A stretch of DNA of 64,000 nucleotides from an uncultured Clostridia bacterium (GTDB lineage: Bacteria > Bacillota > Clostridia > Lachnospirales > Lachnospiraceae). Positions 35,136 through 44,925 of this stretch are shown one piece after another. The position numbers and the translations under genes were made by a program. The notes under the pieces are model-generated. The model did no database searches and was not told where the DNA came from. It was given only the letters and a program-made list of their open reading frames with translations. The first letter of the stretch is position 1. Each line of letters opens with the position of its first letter. The stretch lies in contig CANRWA010000001.1 in assembly GCA_947643415.1 (NCBI GenBank), forward strand, positions 62,001 through 126,000. Reading direction: 5' to 3'.

Positions 35136-37768
35136 AGCTGGCTTTTCATCACTTCTACCGCTTTCTTCAACGCCTCCGGGATCGCTGCCGGATTTTTGCC
35201 GCCAGCCTGCGCCATATTGGGACGGCCGCCACCACCGCCGCCGACAACCGCTGCCACTTCTTTGATGAGATTTCCTGCATGGGCACCCTTATCCATAGCC
35301 CCCTGCGTCGCCATGGCAAGCAGATTCACCTTACCGCCGTTCTCGCAGGCGAAAACAATAAATGCCTCTCCCAGTTTATTCTTTGTCTCATCACCGAGAT
35401 CCCTCATGCCATTCATATCAATATCTGCCAGTTTCTTTGCCAGAATCCGGATCCCATTTACCTCTTCTGCCTCATTTGTCACATCTCCGGCAGCATCCTT
35501 TGCAATCTTCGCTTTCAGCTTGTCATTTTCTTTCTGCAGTGTCTTCAGTTCTTCCTGCAGAGACAGTACCTTTGCCGGAACCTCCTCTGGTACTGCTTTC
35601 AGAAGCTGTGCTGTCTTCTGGAGATTCTTTTCCATCTCATTATAGTGAGCCATAAGCCCCGCTCCTGTCAGCGCCTCAATACGCCGTACCCCGGCAGCCA
35701 CACCGCCCTCAGATACGATGCGGAATGCAGATATATTCTGTGTATTGGCAGCATGAGTACCACCACATAATTCAGAACTGAAATCGCCCATCTGTACGAC
35801 ACGTACCACTTCTCCATATTTCTCACCAAAGAGAGCCATAGCACCTGTCTTCTTTGCCTCTTCAATGGACATCTCACTTGTCACAACGGAAAGACCAGCC
35901 TGAATCTCCTGATTGACAATTTCTTCCACCTTCTCGATCTCTTCTGGTGTCATAGGAGAAAAATGGGTAAAATCAAACCTCAGCTTATCCTGATCCACTA
36001 AGGATCCTTTCTGCTCCACATGATCCCCCAGCACCAGGCGCAGTGCCTTCTGCATCAAATGGGTGGCACTGTGGTTATTGGCTGTCAAGCTTCTCCGCTT
36101 CTCATCCACAGTGAGAGTTGCCATCTCCCCCTTTTTAATGAGCCCTTCCTCCATTCTGCCCACATGGCCAATCTTCGTCCCCTGCAGCTTCACTACATCT
36201 TCAACAATGAAACGTCCGCCCTCTGTAGTGATCACTCCGGTATCAGCAGCCTGTCCGCCCATAGTGGCATACATTGGAGTCTCCTCCACAAGGATCGTTC
36301 CCTCCTGTCCTGCCACCAGCTCGTCCACAATGGCATCACTGGTAGTCAGTACTGTGATCTTTGATGTGTGGGATAATCTGTCATAGCCCACAAATTTACT
36401 TCCAACCGAAGCATCAATGGACTGGTAGACTGTCACATCTGCCCCCATATAATTCGTTGTCTCCCGCGCCTCACGAGCTGTCTTCCTCTGGTTCTCCATC
36501 GCCTTATGGAAACCTTCTTCATCCACAGAAAATCCCTTTTCTTCCAGGATCTCGATAGTCAGGTCCATTGGAAATCCATAGGTATCATATAGCTTAAAAG
36601 TATTCTCTCCTGATAATACCTTCTCTCCATTCTTCCCCAGCTCTTCCATCCTGTCATTCAGGATAGAAAGTCCCTGGTCAATGGTCTTATTGAAATTCTG
36701 CTCTTCCACAGTGATCAGTTTCAAAATATAACTTTCCCGGTCAGCAAGCTCCGGATATCCTGTGTGGGACTCCTCGATCACTTTCTTACTGAGAGATGCC
36801 AGAAACTCTCCCCGGATCCCCAGCAGCCTGCCATGACGTGCCGCACGGCGCAGAAGCCTCCGCAGCACATAACCCCTTCCCTCATTGGAAGGAGTGATGC
36901 CATCTGACACCATAAAAGTCACAGAACGGATATGATCTGTAATGACACGAATCGATTCATCTTTCTTGTATTCCTCTCCATAAGAAATATTGGCAAAATC
37001 ACAAACCTTTTCACGGATCGCCCGAATCGTATCTACATCAAAGATGGATTCCACATCCTGCATGACAACAGCAAGACGTTCCAGTCCCATACCTGTATCT
37101 ATGTTTTTATTCTCCAGTTCAGTATAATTACCATTTCCATCATTATCAAACTGGGTAAATACATTGTTCCATATCTCAATATAACGGTCACACTCACAGC
37201 CCACTGTACAATCCGGTCTGCCACAGCCATATCTCTCTCCGCGGTCATAATAGATCTCGGAAGAAGGTCCACATGGTCCGGCACCATGCTCCCAGAAATT
37301 GTCCTCCTTGCCAAAACGGAAGATCCTTTCCGGTGCAATGCCGATCTCTTTTTCCCAGATTGTAAACGCTTCATCATCTTCCTCATACACTGAAGGATAC
37401 AGGCGGTCTTCCGGAATCTCCAGCACTTTTGTCAAAAATTCCCACGACCAGGCAATGGCCTCATGCTTAAAATAATCTCCAAAAGAAAAGTTACCAAGCA
37501 TCTCAAAAAAAGTACCATGCCTCGCGGTTTTTCCAACATTTTCAAGATCGGTAGTGCGGATACATTTCTGGCAGGTCGCAACACGCTTCCTTGGTGGGGT
37601 TTCCTGCCCTGTAAAATATGGTTTCAAAGGCGCCATACCTGCACTGATGAGAAGCAGACTTTTATCATTCTGTGGAACAAGGGAAAAACTTGGCATTACC
37701 AGATGATCCTTGCTCTCAAAAAAATCCAGATACATTTTTCGCAAATCATTCAATCCATAGGGTTTCAT
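35129..37768 (-). CDS. alaS: Alanyl-tRNA synthetase
   Basis: The 879-residue protein has the class II catalytic core (RVATCQKCIRTTDLENVGKT, FFEMLGNFSFGDYFK), the editing domain with NNHSATHLM and CGGTH metal motifs, a coiled coil (about 725-760) and the C-terminal C-Ala domain with the Gly-rich GGGGGG segment. It charges tRNA-Ala. The upstream gap to the chemoreceptor stop is 58 nt, too short for a T-box, and none was seen. Confidence 0.96.
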   Translation of the reverse strand: MKPYGLNDLRKMYLDFFESKDHLVMPSFSLVPQNDKSLLLISAGMAPLKPYFTGQETPPRKRVATCQKCIRTTDLENVGKTARHGTFFEMLGNFSFGDYFKHEAIAWSWEFLTKVLEIPEDRLYPSVYEEDDEAFTIWEKEIGIAPERIFRFGKEDNFWEHGAGPCGPSSEIYYDRGERYGCGRPDCTVGCECDRYIEIWNNVFTQFDNDGNGNYTELENKNIDTGMGLERLAVVMQDVESIFDVDTIRAIREKVCDFANISYGEEYKKDESIRVITDHIRSVTFMVSDGITPSNEGRGYVLRRLLRRAARHGRLLGIRGEFLASLSKKVIEESHTGYPELADRESYILKLITVEEQNFNKTIDQGLSILNDRMEELGKNGEKVLSGENTFKLYDTYGFPMDLTIEILEEKGFSVDEEGFHKAMENQRKTAREARETTNYMGADVTVYQSIDASVGSKFVGYDRLSHTSKITVLTTSDAIVDELVAGQEGTILVEETPMYATMGGQAADTGVITTEGGRFIVEDVVKLQGTKIGHVGRMEEGLIKKGEMATLTVDEKRRSLTANNHSATHLMQKALRLVLGDHVEQKGSLVDQDKLRFDFTHFSPMTPEEIEKVEEIVNQEIQAGLSVVTSEMSIEEAKKTGAMALFGEKYGEVVRVVQMGDFSSELCGGTHAANTQNISAFRIVSEGGVAAGVRRIEALTGAGLMAHYNEMEKNLQKTAQLLKAVPEEVPAKVLSLQEELKTLQKENDKLKAKIAKDAAGDVTNEAEEVNGIRILAKKLADIDMNGMRDLGDETKNKLGEAFIVFACENGGKVNLLAMATQGAMDKGAHAGNLIKEVAAVVGGGGGGRPNMAQAGGKNPAAIPEALKKAVEVMKSQLG

Positions 37769-37826
37769 TCCTGTTGCCTCCTAAATTGTATTCTTATCCC
37801 TCCAGCAAGCTGTGGGACACTTGATT

Positions 37827-39710
37827 TTATATCTTAAAGAATTCAAGATTCTCCTGCATTTTCTCAGCCAGCGTCTCCAACTGGTCTGCCTTCTCCGCAA
37901 GGATTCCCATGGTAGTATTCAGGTTATCCATGGATGCTGTGGTCTGTTCCGTAGCAGAGGCGTTCTGTTCGGTCACAGAAGATAAATTGCGGATCACTTC
38001 CGTCACGCTCTCCCTGGCGTCATCACATGCTGCAGATTCGGTACGTATATCTTTGATCTTTGTCATAGATGACTGAATCCCATAACTCACATCCTGGAAC
38101 TTCATCTTCGTCTGCCTGAGTTTCTGCTGCTGTTCCTGCATAATTTCATTCATATGTTCCATGGCTTCTACTGTATTACGGGATTCTGCTGCAAGATTCC
38201 GGATTACTTTGTCAATGGTCTCTGCAGACTGGTTTGATTCCTCTGCCAGTTTTTGGATCTCAGTTGCCACGACGCCGAAACCTTTTCCAGCATCACCTGC
38301 ACGGGCTGCCTCAATACTGGCGTTCAGTGACAGCATATTGGTCTCATCTGCGATGGAGGCAATCAGTTTTACTGACTCCTTGATCTTACTGACAGACTCA
38401 TCCGTCAGATTAACCTGGTTCTCTATCATTTTAATTGCCTCAAAAGTTTTTTCACTGGAAGCTGACAGTTCTGCGATAATTTCCTCTGCGTCTGCCTTGG
38501 ACCTCTCCATAGATTCAGAAGTCTCATACAGGCTGCCCACTTCATCTACAATCTGGTCTATCGTCACTCCCATATTAGACACCTGGTCTGTCGCCCTCTC
38601 AAAATCCTCCACCTGGGTTAACGCCCCATGGGAGATGTCTTCCACTGCCATGGTCACTTCGTTCACTGTGATCTTTGTATCCCCGGCAAAATTATTCAGT
38701 TCCTGCCCCGCCTCAGATAACACCACAGATGAATTTTTGATATCTGCCAGAACTCCATGAAGTTCATTCATAAGCCCTGTCAATGCCTGCGCCATCAGTC
38801 CCAGTTCATCTTTCCGTTTCATCATACGCTTATCAATCGAGACAGTCAAGTCACCTTGCGATATATCATCCAACAGCCGTCCTGCCCTTCGTACCGCCCT
38901 GCCAATACGGCTGGCAATCAAAAGAACAGCGACCGTTGCCAGCACAAAGAGAACTGCAGCTACAATAAGAATGGCAATCGTATTTTCAAGGATCATCTCG
39001 TCTGTCTCTTTTACCGGCTTAACAGCCAGAAACATCCCCACTACTGTTCCACCCGGATTTTTCAGCGGGGCATAATATGCATAGTAGTAACGGTCATTTA
39101 TGAAAGCATTATTATCTATATATTCTTCCTTATTCTTGACAACAGTTTCAACAATATCTGCCGGAGCCTGCTCTCCATTGATCTTCTTCCCCGTCTTGTG
39201 GCTGGCCATGGTAGTAGCTGCTATGGTATCCCCAAAATAAAGAGCGATCTCAACCTCTGAATTTTTCACAAAGCTGTCCAGAAGGGATTCATTTTTTGTA
39301 ATCTCATATTCGCCCTTCCGAAGATATTTGTCATTCATCTCATACGCACCCCGGTCCAGTGTATCATAGGTTCCGATCACACTGGTACTGAGATCCTTCA
39401 ATCCGGATATGGTCTGTTCTGCCAGGCTGGTTCGCATGGAATGAACGGTATAGGTTGTAATAATAGCAGCCAGAAGAATCAGGGGAATCAGGGTAATGGC
39501 AAAAATTTCAAATTTGATTGGAAACTTTGCCTTCTTACCTTTTACTTTCTTCTGCTTTTTCTTCTTGTTATCTGGCTTTTTCTTCTTGTTATCTGGCTTA
39601 TTTTTTTTGTGTTTCTTTGCTTTCTGGATATCTGATCTTGCCTGTTTTGCCAGTTTCTTCTCCAGCATCTTTGCCTGTTTGTCAGGCTTAGTACCTTTTT
39701 CTTTCTTCAT
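37827..39710 (-). CDS. Methyl-accepting chemotaxis protein with Lys-rich N-terminal tail
   Basis: A cytoplasmic tail with 30 Lys among the first 66 residues precedes TM1 (about 67-90). Then follow an extracellular Cache-type sensor, TM2 (about 242-265), HAMP and a cytoplasmic signalling domain with the hairpin [17 protein letters not shown]. In the tail KPDNKKK occurs twice in tandem (38-44, 45-51). The start has GGGGG spaced well. It would signal to CheA, but no other chemotaxis gene is in the window. Confidence 0.9.
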   Translation of the reverse strand: MKKEKGTKPDKQAKMLEKKLAKQARSDIQKAKKHKKNKPDNKKKKPDNKKKKQKKVKGKKAKFPIKFEIFAITLIPLILLAAIITTYTVHSMRTSLAEQTISGLKDLSTSVIGTYDTLDRGAYEMNDKYLRKGEYEITKNESLLDSFVKNSEVEIALYFGDTIAATTMASHKTGKKINGEQAPADIVETVVKNKEEYIDNNAFINDRYYYAYYAPLKNPGGTVVGMFLAVKPVKETDEMILENTIAILIVAAVLFVLATVAVLLIASRIGRAVRRAGRLLDDISQGDLTVSIDKRMMKRKDELGLMAQALTGLMNELHGVLADIKNSSVVLSEAGQELNNFAGDTKITVNEVTMAVEDISHGALTQVEDFERATDQVSNMGVTIDQIVDEVGSLYETSESMERSKADAEEIIAELSASSEKTFEAIKMIENQVNLTDESVSKIKESVKLIASIADETNMLSLNASIEAARAGDAGKGFGVVATEIQKLAEESNQSAETIDKVIRNLAAESRNTVEAMEHMNEIMQEQQQKLRQTKMKFQDVSYGIQSSMTKIKDIRTESAACDDARESVTEVIRNLSSVTEQNASATEQTTASMDNLNTTMGILAEKADQLETLAEKMQENLEFFKI

Positions 39711-39757
39711 AGCAATCCCCCGCTTTTAAATTTGTAATTCTAACTATCTGTCTTCTG

Positions 39758-42223
39758 CTACTTGCGGATCTTTACTTTCACCACGTTACTCCATTTCCCA
39801 TACACTTTGCTCCCACTTGCTTTCTTTTTATATGCTCTTACCCTGAAATAATATATCTTTTTCTTTTTCAGTTTCTTTATTGTGAGTGTCCGTTTCGTCG
39901 TTGTCTTTTTCTTTGTCTTCTTAGAAGGGAATTTTTTCTTCATGGAATACTGAACCTGATATCCCTTTGCTCCAGACACTTTCTTCCAGGTGAGTTTCAC
40001 CTTCTTCTTTTTCACATTTTTAGCTTTCAGAGACTTTACCTTTGCAGGTTTTCTATTAGCCGGCGGCAAAACACAGATTGAGATCATACCAGCAGATGGC
40101 TGCCTTATAACCGCTATATATTGGATCGAAGCTGTCTCTGCAGAATACAGATGATCAGAAACCTTTTCTGTCTTCAGTCTTTCCAGTGTATCCGTTTCAC
40201 TGGAGTATGAGAACAGATAAGTAAAATCATTACCATTTTTTTTCGGTATCAGTCTCTCAGGCACCGGAATATAAATCTGGTAAGCAGAGGAGGGTGTCTT
40301 TGTATTTGTCATAGCATATACATCCATATCTAATATATTTACACGTCCTGCACGGTCTTTAATCTTCTGCATGACCGGATCATTCTCTGCAAGTTTTGTG
40401 ACGGAAAGGGAAGGTCCGGCATCCCCCCATCTTCCCTGTGGATATTCTGCTGTTGCAAATATCCCTGTCTTATCATCTACAACCGTAAGTTTCCCACCTA
40501 TTGAAGGCCTTCCCGGTCCCGCATTACCAATGGTAGACATATCGCAGCCATAACCACAGATTGTCGTGCCGATTCCTTCCAGCTTTGTATAGACGCCTGT
40601 TGCCCGGAGCGCAGCTACCTTTGACAGATTAGGAAGCCCTGCCAGCAGGGCAGAGGGCTGGTTACACTGGCGGTATCCATTATTCTGCCTGTCATGGTCT
40701 ATATAGTATACGTGACTGGCAAGTGTTTCGGATGCCGCAGCCTGCAGTTTTGGTGTCAGCATATTGATCACCGCCGCAAAACGTCCCGCCCCGTAGGTGG
40801 AACCAGAGGAAGTCTTCCCACCCAGCGTTGTGATCATGGAACAGTCCTTCATATATTGATGGTACTTCTCCATCAGTGCCTTATTCTGATAGATCACATG
40901 GAAAAGAGGAAAATCCGGATAGACAGAATCTGCCGTTCCATGGATAAGGTCTGGAGTAAACATCTTATCTACATCCCAGTTCGCCACACTCTCAGCATCA
41001 TAAGGAGTATAATAACAGCCCCAGCCAAGATCATAATCCCATGGCAGAATCAGGCTCTTTCCATTTTTATCAACATACAGCCCGAAGTTCTGTTGATTAT
41101 TAAACATATTATCCATCTGTATGATAAAACTGTGTACGGCAAAATAACGGACTGCCTCATCCACATCCATGATCTCCCCCAGTAGTTCCAGATACCTCTG
41201 GCTATTGACATCTACTGTATTTCCTGAAAAATCCTTTCCTTCACTGAGAAGATTCAGTCTCTCTTCCCATGAAAGGACTGTGGGGAGCATCTTGGCCACA
41301 TCCTCCAGTGTATCCGCATCATTTTCCCACAATCCGCTCTGCTCTGCCAGCGGGGAGGCTTCATCCACCTCATAATCCCCTTTTTCATTTATATATAGAG
41401 CCTCACTCAGGGAATCCATTGTAAACTTCCCTTCTGCATCCTTATACACAGATAATTCTTTATTGAAGTGCAGCTTGGTACCCTCCGGCTTTGTCAGATA
41501 ATCACTGATTCCATCCGAAGACTGCCCAAGATACTGCTCCAGAATAGAGCTGTCCATTGCCTCCAGCATAAAGTAAACGCCATAATACTTATTATTGATA
41601 TAAAGTTTTGCCAGACCATACTGCGGTGTGGGTACTCCCATCTCCGTCATAAGTTTCAGTGCCAGGTACTCCTTCATCATTGTTTTGTCAAAAAAGAAAT
41701 TATTAAAGCTGATCTTATTACAGCCATAAAAGTTCTGAGTTGCAGCATATCCCTTTTTCTTTTTAACATATTTCCCGAAGTTAATGGTGAAAGAAAATCG
41801 GTCACTGTCAGACTTATTCGTCTCAGCGAGGGTATAATTCCCCTTCGTCTTCAATCCGGTATAATAAATGCTCTTATTCCCAATGGTAACCTTGTCTGTC
41901 ATGACAGTGGGCTTATCTCCCGCATTCTGCAGAAGATAATTGAGATTCACTTCATCTACATCAATCTTCACTGTTTGGATATCATCCTTGAGAAAATATG
42001 CATTATACACAGCATCCTTTGCGTCTCTCTGCATGCTCATGTCCACAGCATATTCTTCCGGAGAAGGAGGTATATCTTTTAAGTCTTTTTTAGAAATGGT
42101 GCCAGATGCCGTTCCGTGCTGTCCCTTTACCTGTGCCGCCATAGCAGAAGGGGACGCACACCCCAGTACAAGGGATATGGCAAGTACACAAGACAACAAC
42201 GAACTACGCCAGTGTTTTCTCAT
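39758..42223 (-). CDS. Secreted CotH-family kinase-like protein with C-terminal Fn3
   Basis: The 821-residue protein has a signal peptide (MRKHWRSSLLSCVLAISLVL start, cleavage near AMA/A), a CotH domain with the strand pattern NKYYGVYFMLEAMD and the LPWDYDLGWG motif, and a Lys-rich fibronectin type III module at the C-terminus (about 725-821). CotH proteins phosphorylate spore-coat or secreted proteins. Targets here are unknown. The Fn3 closely resembles that of the DUF6273 protein at 8122-10242, including the ending KVKIRK. Confidence 0.87.
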   Translation of the reverse strand: MRKHWRSSLLSCVLAISLVLGCASPSAMAAQVKGQHGTASGTISKKDLKDIPPSPEEYAVDMSMQRDAKDAVYNAYFLKDDIQTVKIDVDEVNLNYLLQNAGDKPTVMTDKVTIGNKSIYYTGLKTKGNYTLAETNKSDSDRFSFTINFGKYVKKKKGYAATQNFYGCNKISFNNFFFDKTMMKEYLALKLMTEMGVPTPQYGLAKLYINNKYYGVYFMLEAMDSSILEQYLGQSSDGISDYLTKPEGTKLHFNKELSVYKDAEGKFTMDSLSEALYINEKGDYEVDEASPLAEQSGLWENDADTLEDVAKMLPTVLSWEERLNLLSEGKDFSGNTVDVNSQRYLELLGEIMDVDEAVRYFAVHSFIIQMDNMFNNQQNFGLYVDKNGKSLILPWDYDLGWGCYYTPYDAESVANWDVDKMFTPDLIHGTADSVYPDFPLFHVIYQNKALMEKYHQYMKDCSMITTLGGKTSSGSTYGAGRFAAVINMLTPKLQAAASETLASHVYYIDHDRQNNGYRQCNQPSALLAGLPNLSKVAALRATGVYTKLEGIGTTICGYGCDMSTIGNAGPGRPSIGGKLTVVDDKTGIFATAEYPQGRWGDAGPSLSVTKLAENDPVMQKIKDRAGRVNILDMDVYAMTNTKTPSSAYQIYIPVPERLIPKKNGNDFTYLFSYSSETDTLERLKTEKVSDHLYSAETASIQYIAVIRQPSAGMISICVLPPANRKPAKVKSLKAKNVKKKKVKLTWKKVSGAKGYQVQYSMKKKFPSKKTKKKTTTKRTLTIKKLKKKKIYYFRVRAYKKKASGSKVYGKWSNVVKVKIRK

Positions 42224-42258
42224 ATAATCACTCTCCTTCTCCCAAAGAATATCCTGAT

Positions 42259-42299
42259 CCTAGCTCAACGGCGCCAATTTGAACCCACTGTTGAGCTAA
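42259..42299 (-). repeat. Stem-loop repeat, copy 6 (best conserved)
   Basis: TAGCTCAAC and GTTGAGCTA are perfect complements around the loop core GGGTTCAAATTGGC, 8 nt after the stop of the DUF2225 gene. Two inner pairs are a wobble and a mismatch. Confidence 0.65.
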
Positions 42300-42304
42300 G
42301 CTGC

Positions 42305-43150
42305 TTATTCATGTGTATGAAGCTTCTCCTTCAGGTCAACTGCCTTATCTTTAATACGTTTCTGCACATTCTTTCCTACCAGCACCTTCGATACATGACG
42401 TGCAGCTGCCTCATTATCACCAATTCTTCTTGCCAGTTCTGCCAGCAGATACAGAAGGGTATACTGATCCATTCCGCACATCGGGAAATCCTCGCGGCTG
42501 AAGGCAGCTTCAAAGCCCTCATACGCATTGGTCAGAAGCTCTTTCTCCTCTGTAGCGAGTGCGATCACTTCGTCTTTGTCATGCTCCTCCTGCTGCAGCA
42601 TCATCTCCCTCTTACCACGGTAAAGCCAGGCAAGTTTAAGACAGGTATAAGCACGCTCACTGTTCTTGCCATTCTTCACAACTGTATTAAGCAGTGCCAG
42701 CTTATGCCGCATAATGGCATCATCATAACTGTATATCTTGTCATCCTTTTCTTCATATGTAAAAGTCGTAGAAATCTGTTCCTTTATACTGGCTGCCTGT
42801 CTCGCCATAATAAAGTTAAAATACCGGTTCAATGCAGCATAACCACATTTAGGGCAGAGAACCGCATCATATTTCAGGGCATCCACTCCCATATACTTCG
42901 GTCTCAGATCAGAATCTGCCCCGGCAAGACGAACCTTTCCCGTCCTAACCATCTTACTCTTAAATTCATTATCACATACCGGACAGGTGTAACTTTTCTC
43001 AAAAAGAAGATCCTCTTCCGTCACTTCTTTCTTCTGTTCCTTGTGTTCTGCCTGCTTATGTGCTTTCTCTTCCGCTTTTTCTTCAAATACATCTACCTTA
43101 TCTGTTCCCTTCAAACCAAGTTTTTCCAATCCGGCAAAAATGTTCTTCAT
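42305..43150 (-). CDS. DUF2225 protein
   Basis: The 281-residue protein has a charged N-terminal stretch, then two CxxC pairs (CPVCDNEF and CPKCGYAAL) consistent with a zinc ribbon, then a helical tail resembling tetratricopeptide-like repeats. This matches DUF2225, a conserved Firmicute family of unknown function. The ATG has AAGGAAGG upstream. It follows glnS by 23 nt and could be co-transcribed. Confidence 0.85.
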   Translation of the reverse strand: MKNIFAGLEKLGLKGTDKVDVFEEKAEEKAHKQAEHKEQKKEVTEEDLLFEKSYTCPVCDNEFKSKMVRTGKVRLAGADSDLRPKYMGVDALKYDAVLCPKCGYAALNRYFNFIMARQAASIKEQISTTFTYEEKDDKIYSYDDAIMRHKLALLNTVVKNGKNSERAYTCLKLAWLYRGKREMMLQQEEHDKDEVIALATEEKELLTNAYEGFEAAFSREDFPMCGMDQYTLLYLLAELARRIGDNEAAARHVSKVLVGKNVQKRIKDKAVDLKEKLHTHE

Positions 43151-43173
43151 ATTAACTATTCCTTCCTTTTATA

Positions 43174-44844
43174 TTACTTACCTGGACGGTAAGAACTTTT
43201 CAACGATACGATACGGTTGAAAACCTGATGTTCTTCAGTGGTATCCTTTGTATCCACACAAAAGAACCCGGTACGCATAAACTGAAACTTATCTCCCGGT
43301 CTTGCCCCAGCAAGTGCAGGTTCTATATAACATTCCTCACAGACAGTAAGAGAATTTGGATTCACATTCACCGACCCATCCTCATTGTAAACACCTTTCT
43401 CCTCATCTACAATATTTTCATATAGACGTACTTCTGCCTTTGCTGCCGTATCTGCTGCTACCCAGTGGATCGTCCCCTTTACCTTTCTTCCGGTAAACCC
43501 AGAACCACTCTTCGTCTCCGGGTCATAGGTACAATGAACCACTGTAACATTTCCCTCCTCGTCTGTTTCATACCCGGTACATGTAACAAAGTAAGCACTC
43601 ATCAGACGAACTTCATTTCCTGGGAATAATCGGAAATACTTCTTTGGCGGTTCGACCATAAAGTCTTCCCGTTCAATGTATAGTTTCCTCCCAAAAGGTA
43701 CCTTCCGCGTACCGAGATCAGGATTTTCCTGATTGTTGGGCACATCCAGATACTCTATGGCACCCTCTTCATAATTGTCAATGACAAGGCGGATCGGATC
43801 CAGTACTGCCATCATACGCGGTTCACTCATTTTCAGATCTTCCCGGATACAATACTCAAGCATTGCGTAATCCACAGAACTGTTTGACTTGGAAACACCA
43901 CATAATTCCATAAACTTACGGATAGAAGATGCCGTATATCCACGGCGGCGCAAAGCCGTGATAGTCACCAGCCTTGGATCATCCCAGCCATCCACTATGC
44001 CATCTTCCACCAGTTTCTTAATATATCGTTTTCCCGTCACTACATTTGTGAGGTACATCTTGGCAAACTCAATCTGCCTTGGCGGCACTTCGAATTCACA
44101 TTCCCTTACAACCCAGTCGTACAATGGACGGTGGTCCTCAAACTCCAGTGTACAGATAGAGTGGGTAATTCCCTCCAGGGCATCCTCAATGGGGTGTGCG
44201 AAATCATACATCGGATAGATGCACCACTTGTCCCCTGTATTGTGATGCTGCAGATGCGCTACCCGGTAAATAATGGGATCACGCATATTGATATTAGGAG
44301 AAGCCATATTGATCTTTGCCCTAAGTACACGGGAACCATCTTCACACTTTCCTGACCTCATCTCCTCGAAAAGATCCAGATTTTCCTCCACGGTGCGGTC
44401 ACGGTAGGGGCTGTTCTTCCCCGGTTCTGTCAGAGTCCCCCGGTATTCCCGGATCTCCTCCGGCGACAGGTCACAGACATAAGCCTTTCCTTTCCTGATC
44501 AGTTTCACTGCACATTCGTACATCTGTTCAAAATATTCCGATGCAAAATACACGGGCGGCCTGCTACCACAGATCCACTCTACATCTTCTATAATGGAAT
44601 TCACAAACTCTTCTTTCTCTTTCTGTGGGTTTGTATCATCAAACCGAAGATTGAAAGTTCCGTTATACTGCTTCGCCAGCCCCTGGTTCAAAATTATGGA
44701 TTTCGCATGTCCAATATGAAGATATCCGTTTGGTTCCGGTGGAAAACGGGTCACAACCTTATCATACACCCCCTCCTCCAGATCTTTGTCTATCTCATTT
44801 TCAATAAAATTTCTTGTTGCTGCCTCTTCCTTGATTTCTGACAT
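43174..44844 (-). CDS. glnS: Glutaminyl-tRNA synthetase
   Basis: Class I motifs are present: [15 protein letters not shown] (HIGH) and VVTGKRY followed by downstream KMSK-like loop region SKSNSS. The size (about 556) and the C-terminal anticodon-binding beta barrels fit GlnRS. Many Firmicutes instead use GatCAB, so GlnRS is typical of only part of the Clostridia. The start at MSEIK (44844) follows AAGGAGG by about 9 nt; an ATG at 44865 lies upstream in the terminator-like stem. Confidence 0.93.
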   Translation of the reverse strand: MSEIKEEAATRNFIENEIDKDLEEGVYDKVVTRFPPEPNGYLHIGHAKSIILNQGLAKQYNGTFNLRFDDTNPQKEKEEFVNSIIEDVEWICGSRPPVYFASEYFEQMYECAVKLIRKGKAYVCDLSPEEIREYRGTLTEPGKNSPYRDRTVEENLDLFEEMRSGKCEDGSRVLRAKINMASPNINMRDPIIYRVAHLQHHNTGDKWCIYPMYDFAHPIEDALEGITHSICTLEFEDHRPLYDWVVRECEFEVPPRQIEFAKMYLTNVVTGKRYIKKLVEDGIVDGWDDPRLVTITALRRRGYTASSIRKFMELCGVSKSNSSVDYAMLEYCIREDLKMSEPRMMAVLDPIRLVIDNYEEGAIEYLDVPNNQENPDLGTRKVPFGRKLYIEREDFMVEPPKKYFRLFPGNEVRLMSAYFVTCTGYETDEEGNVTVVHCTYDPETKSGSGFTGRKVKGTIHWVAADTAAKAEVRLYENIVDEEKGVYNEDGSVNVNPNSLTVCEECYIEPALAGARPGDKFQFMRTGFFCVDTKDTTEEHQVFNRIVSLKSSYRPGK

Positions 44845-44846
44845 AC

Positions 44847-44899
44847 AAAAAAGCCTCCTTAGCATATCTTCTTTTATGATACCACAAAGAGGCTTTTAA
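44847..44899 (-). terminator. Terminator-like stem overlapping the glnS SD
   Basis: On the minus strand AAAAGCCTC (44897-44889) pairs with GAGGCTTTT (44857-44849), followed by TTG. The 3' arm contains the AGGAGG of glnS. A TATCAT that could be a -10 box lies in the 31-nt loop, with only a weak -35 upstream. Confidence 0.6.
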
Positions 44900-44925
44900 G
44901 AAAAGTAAAATTTATATCAAAATCA

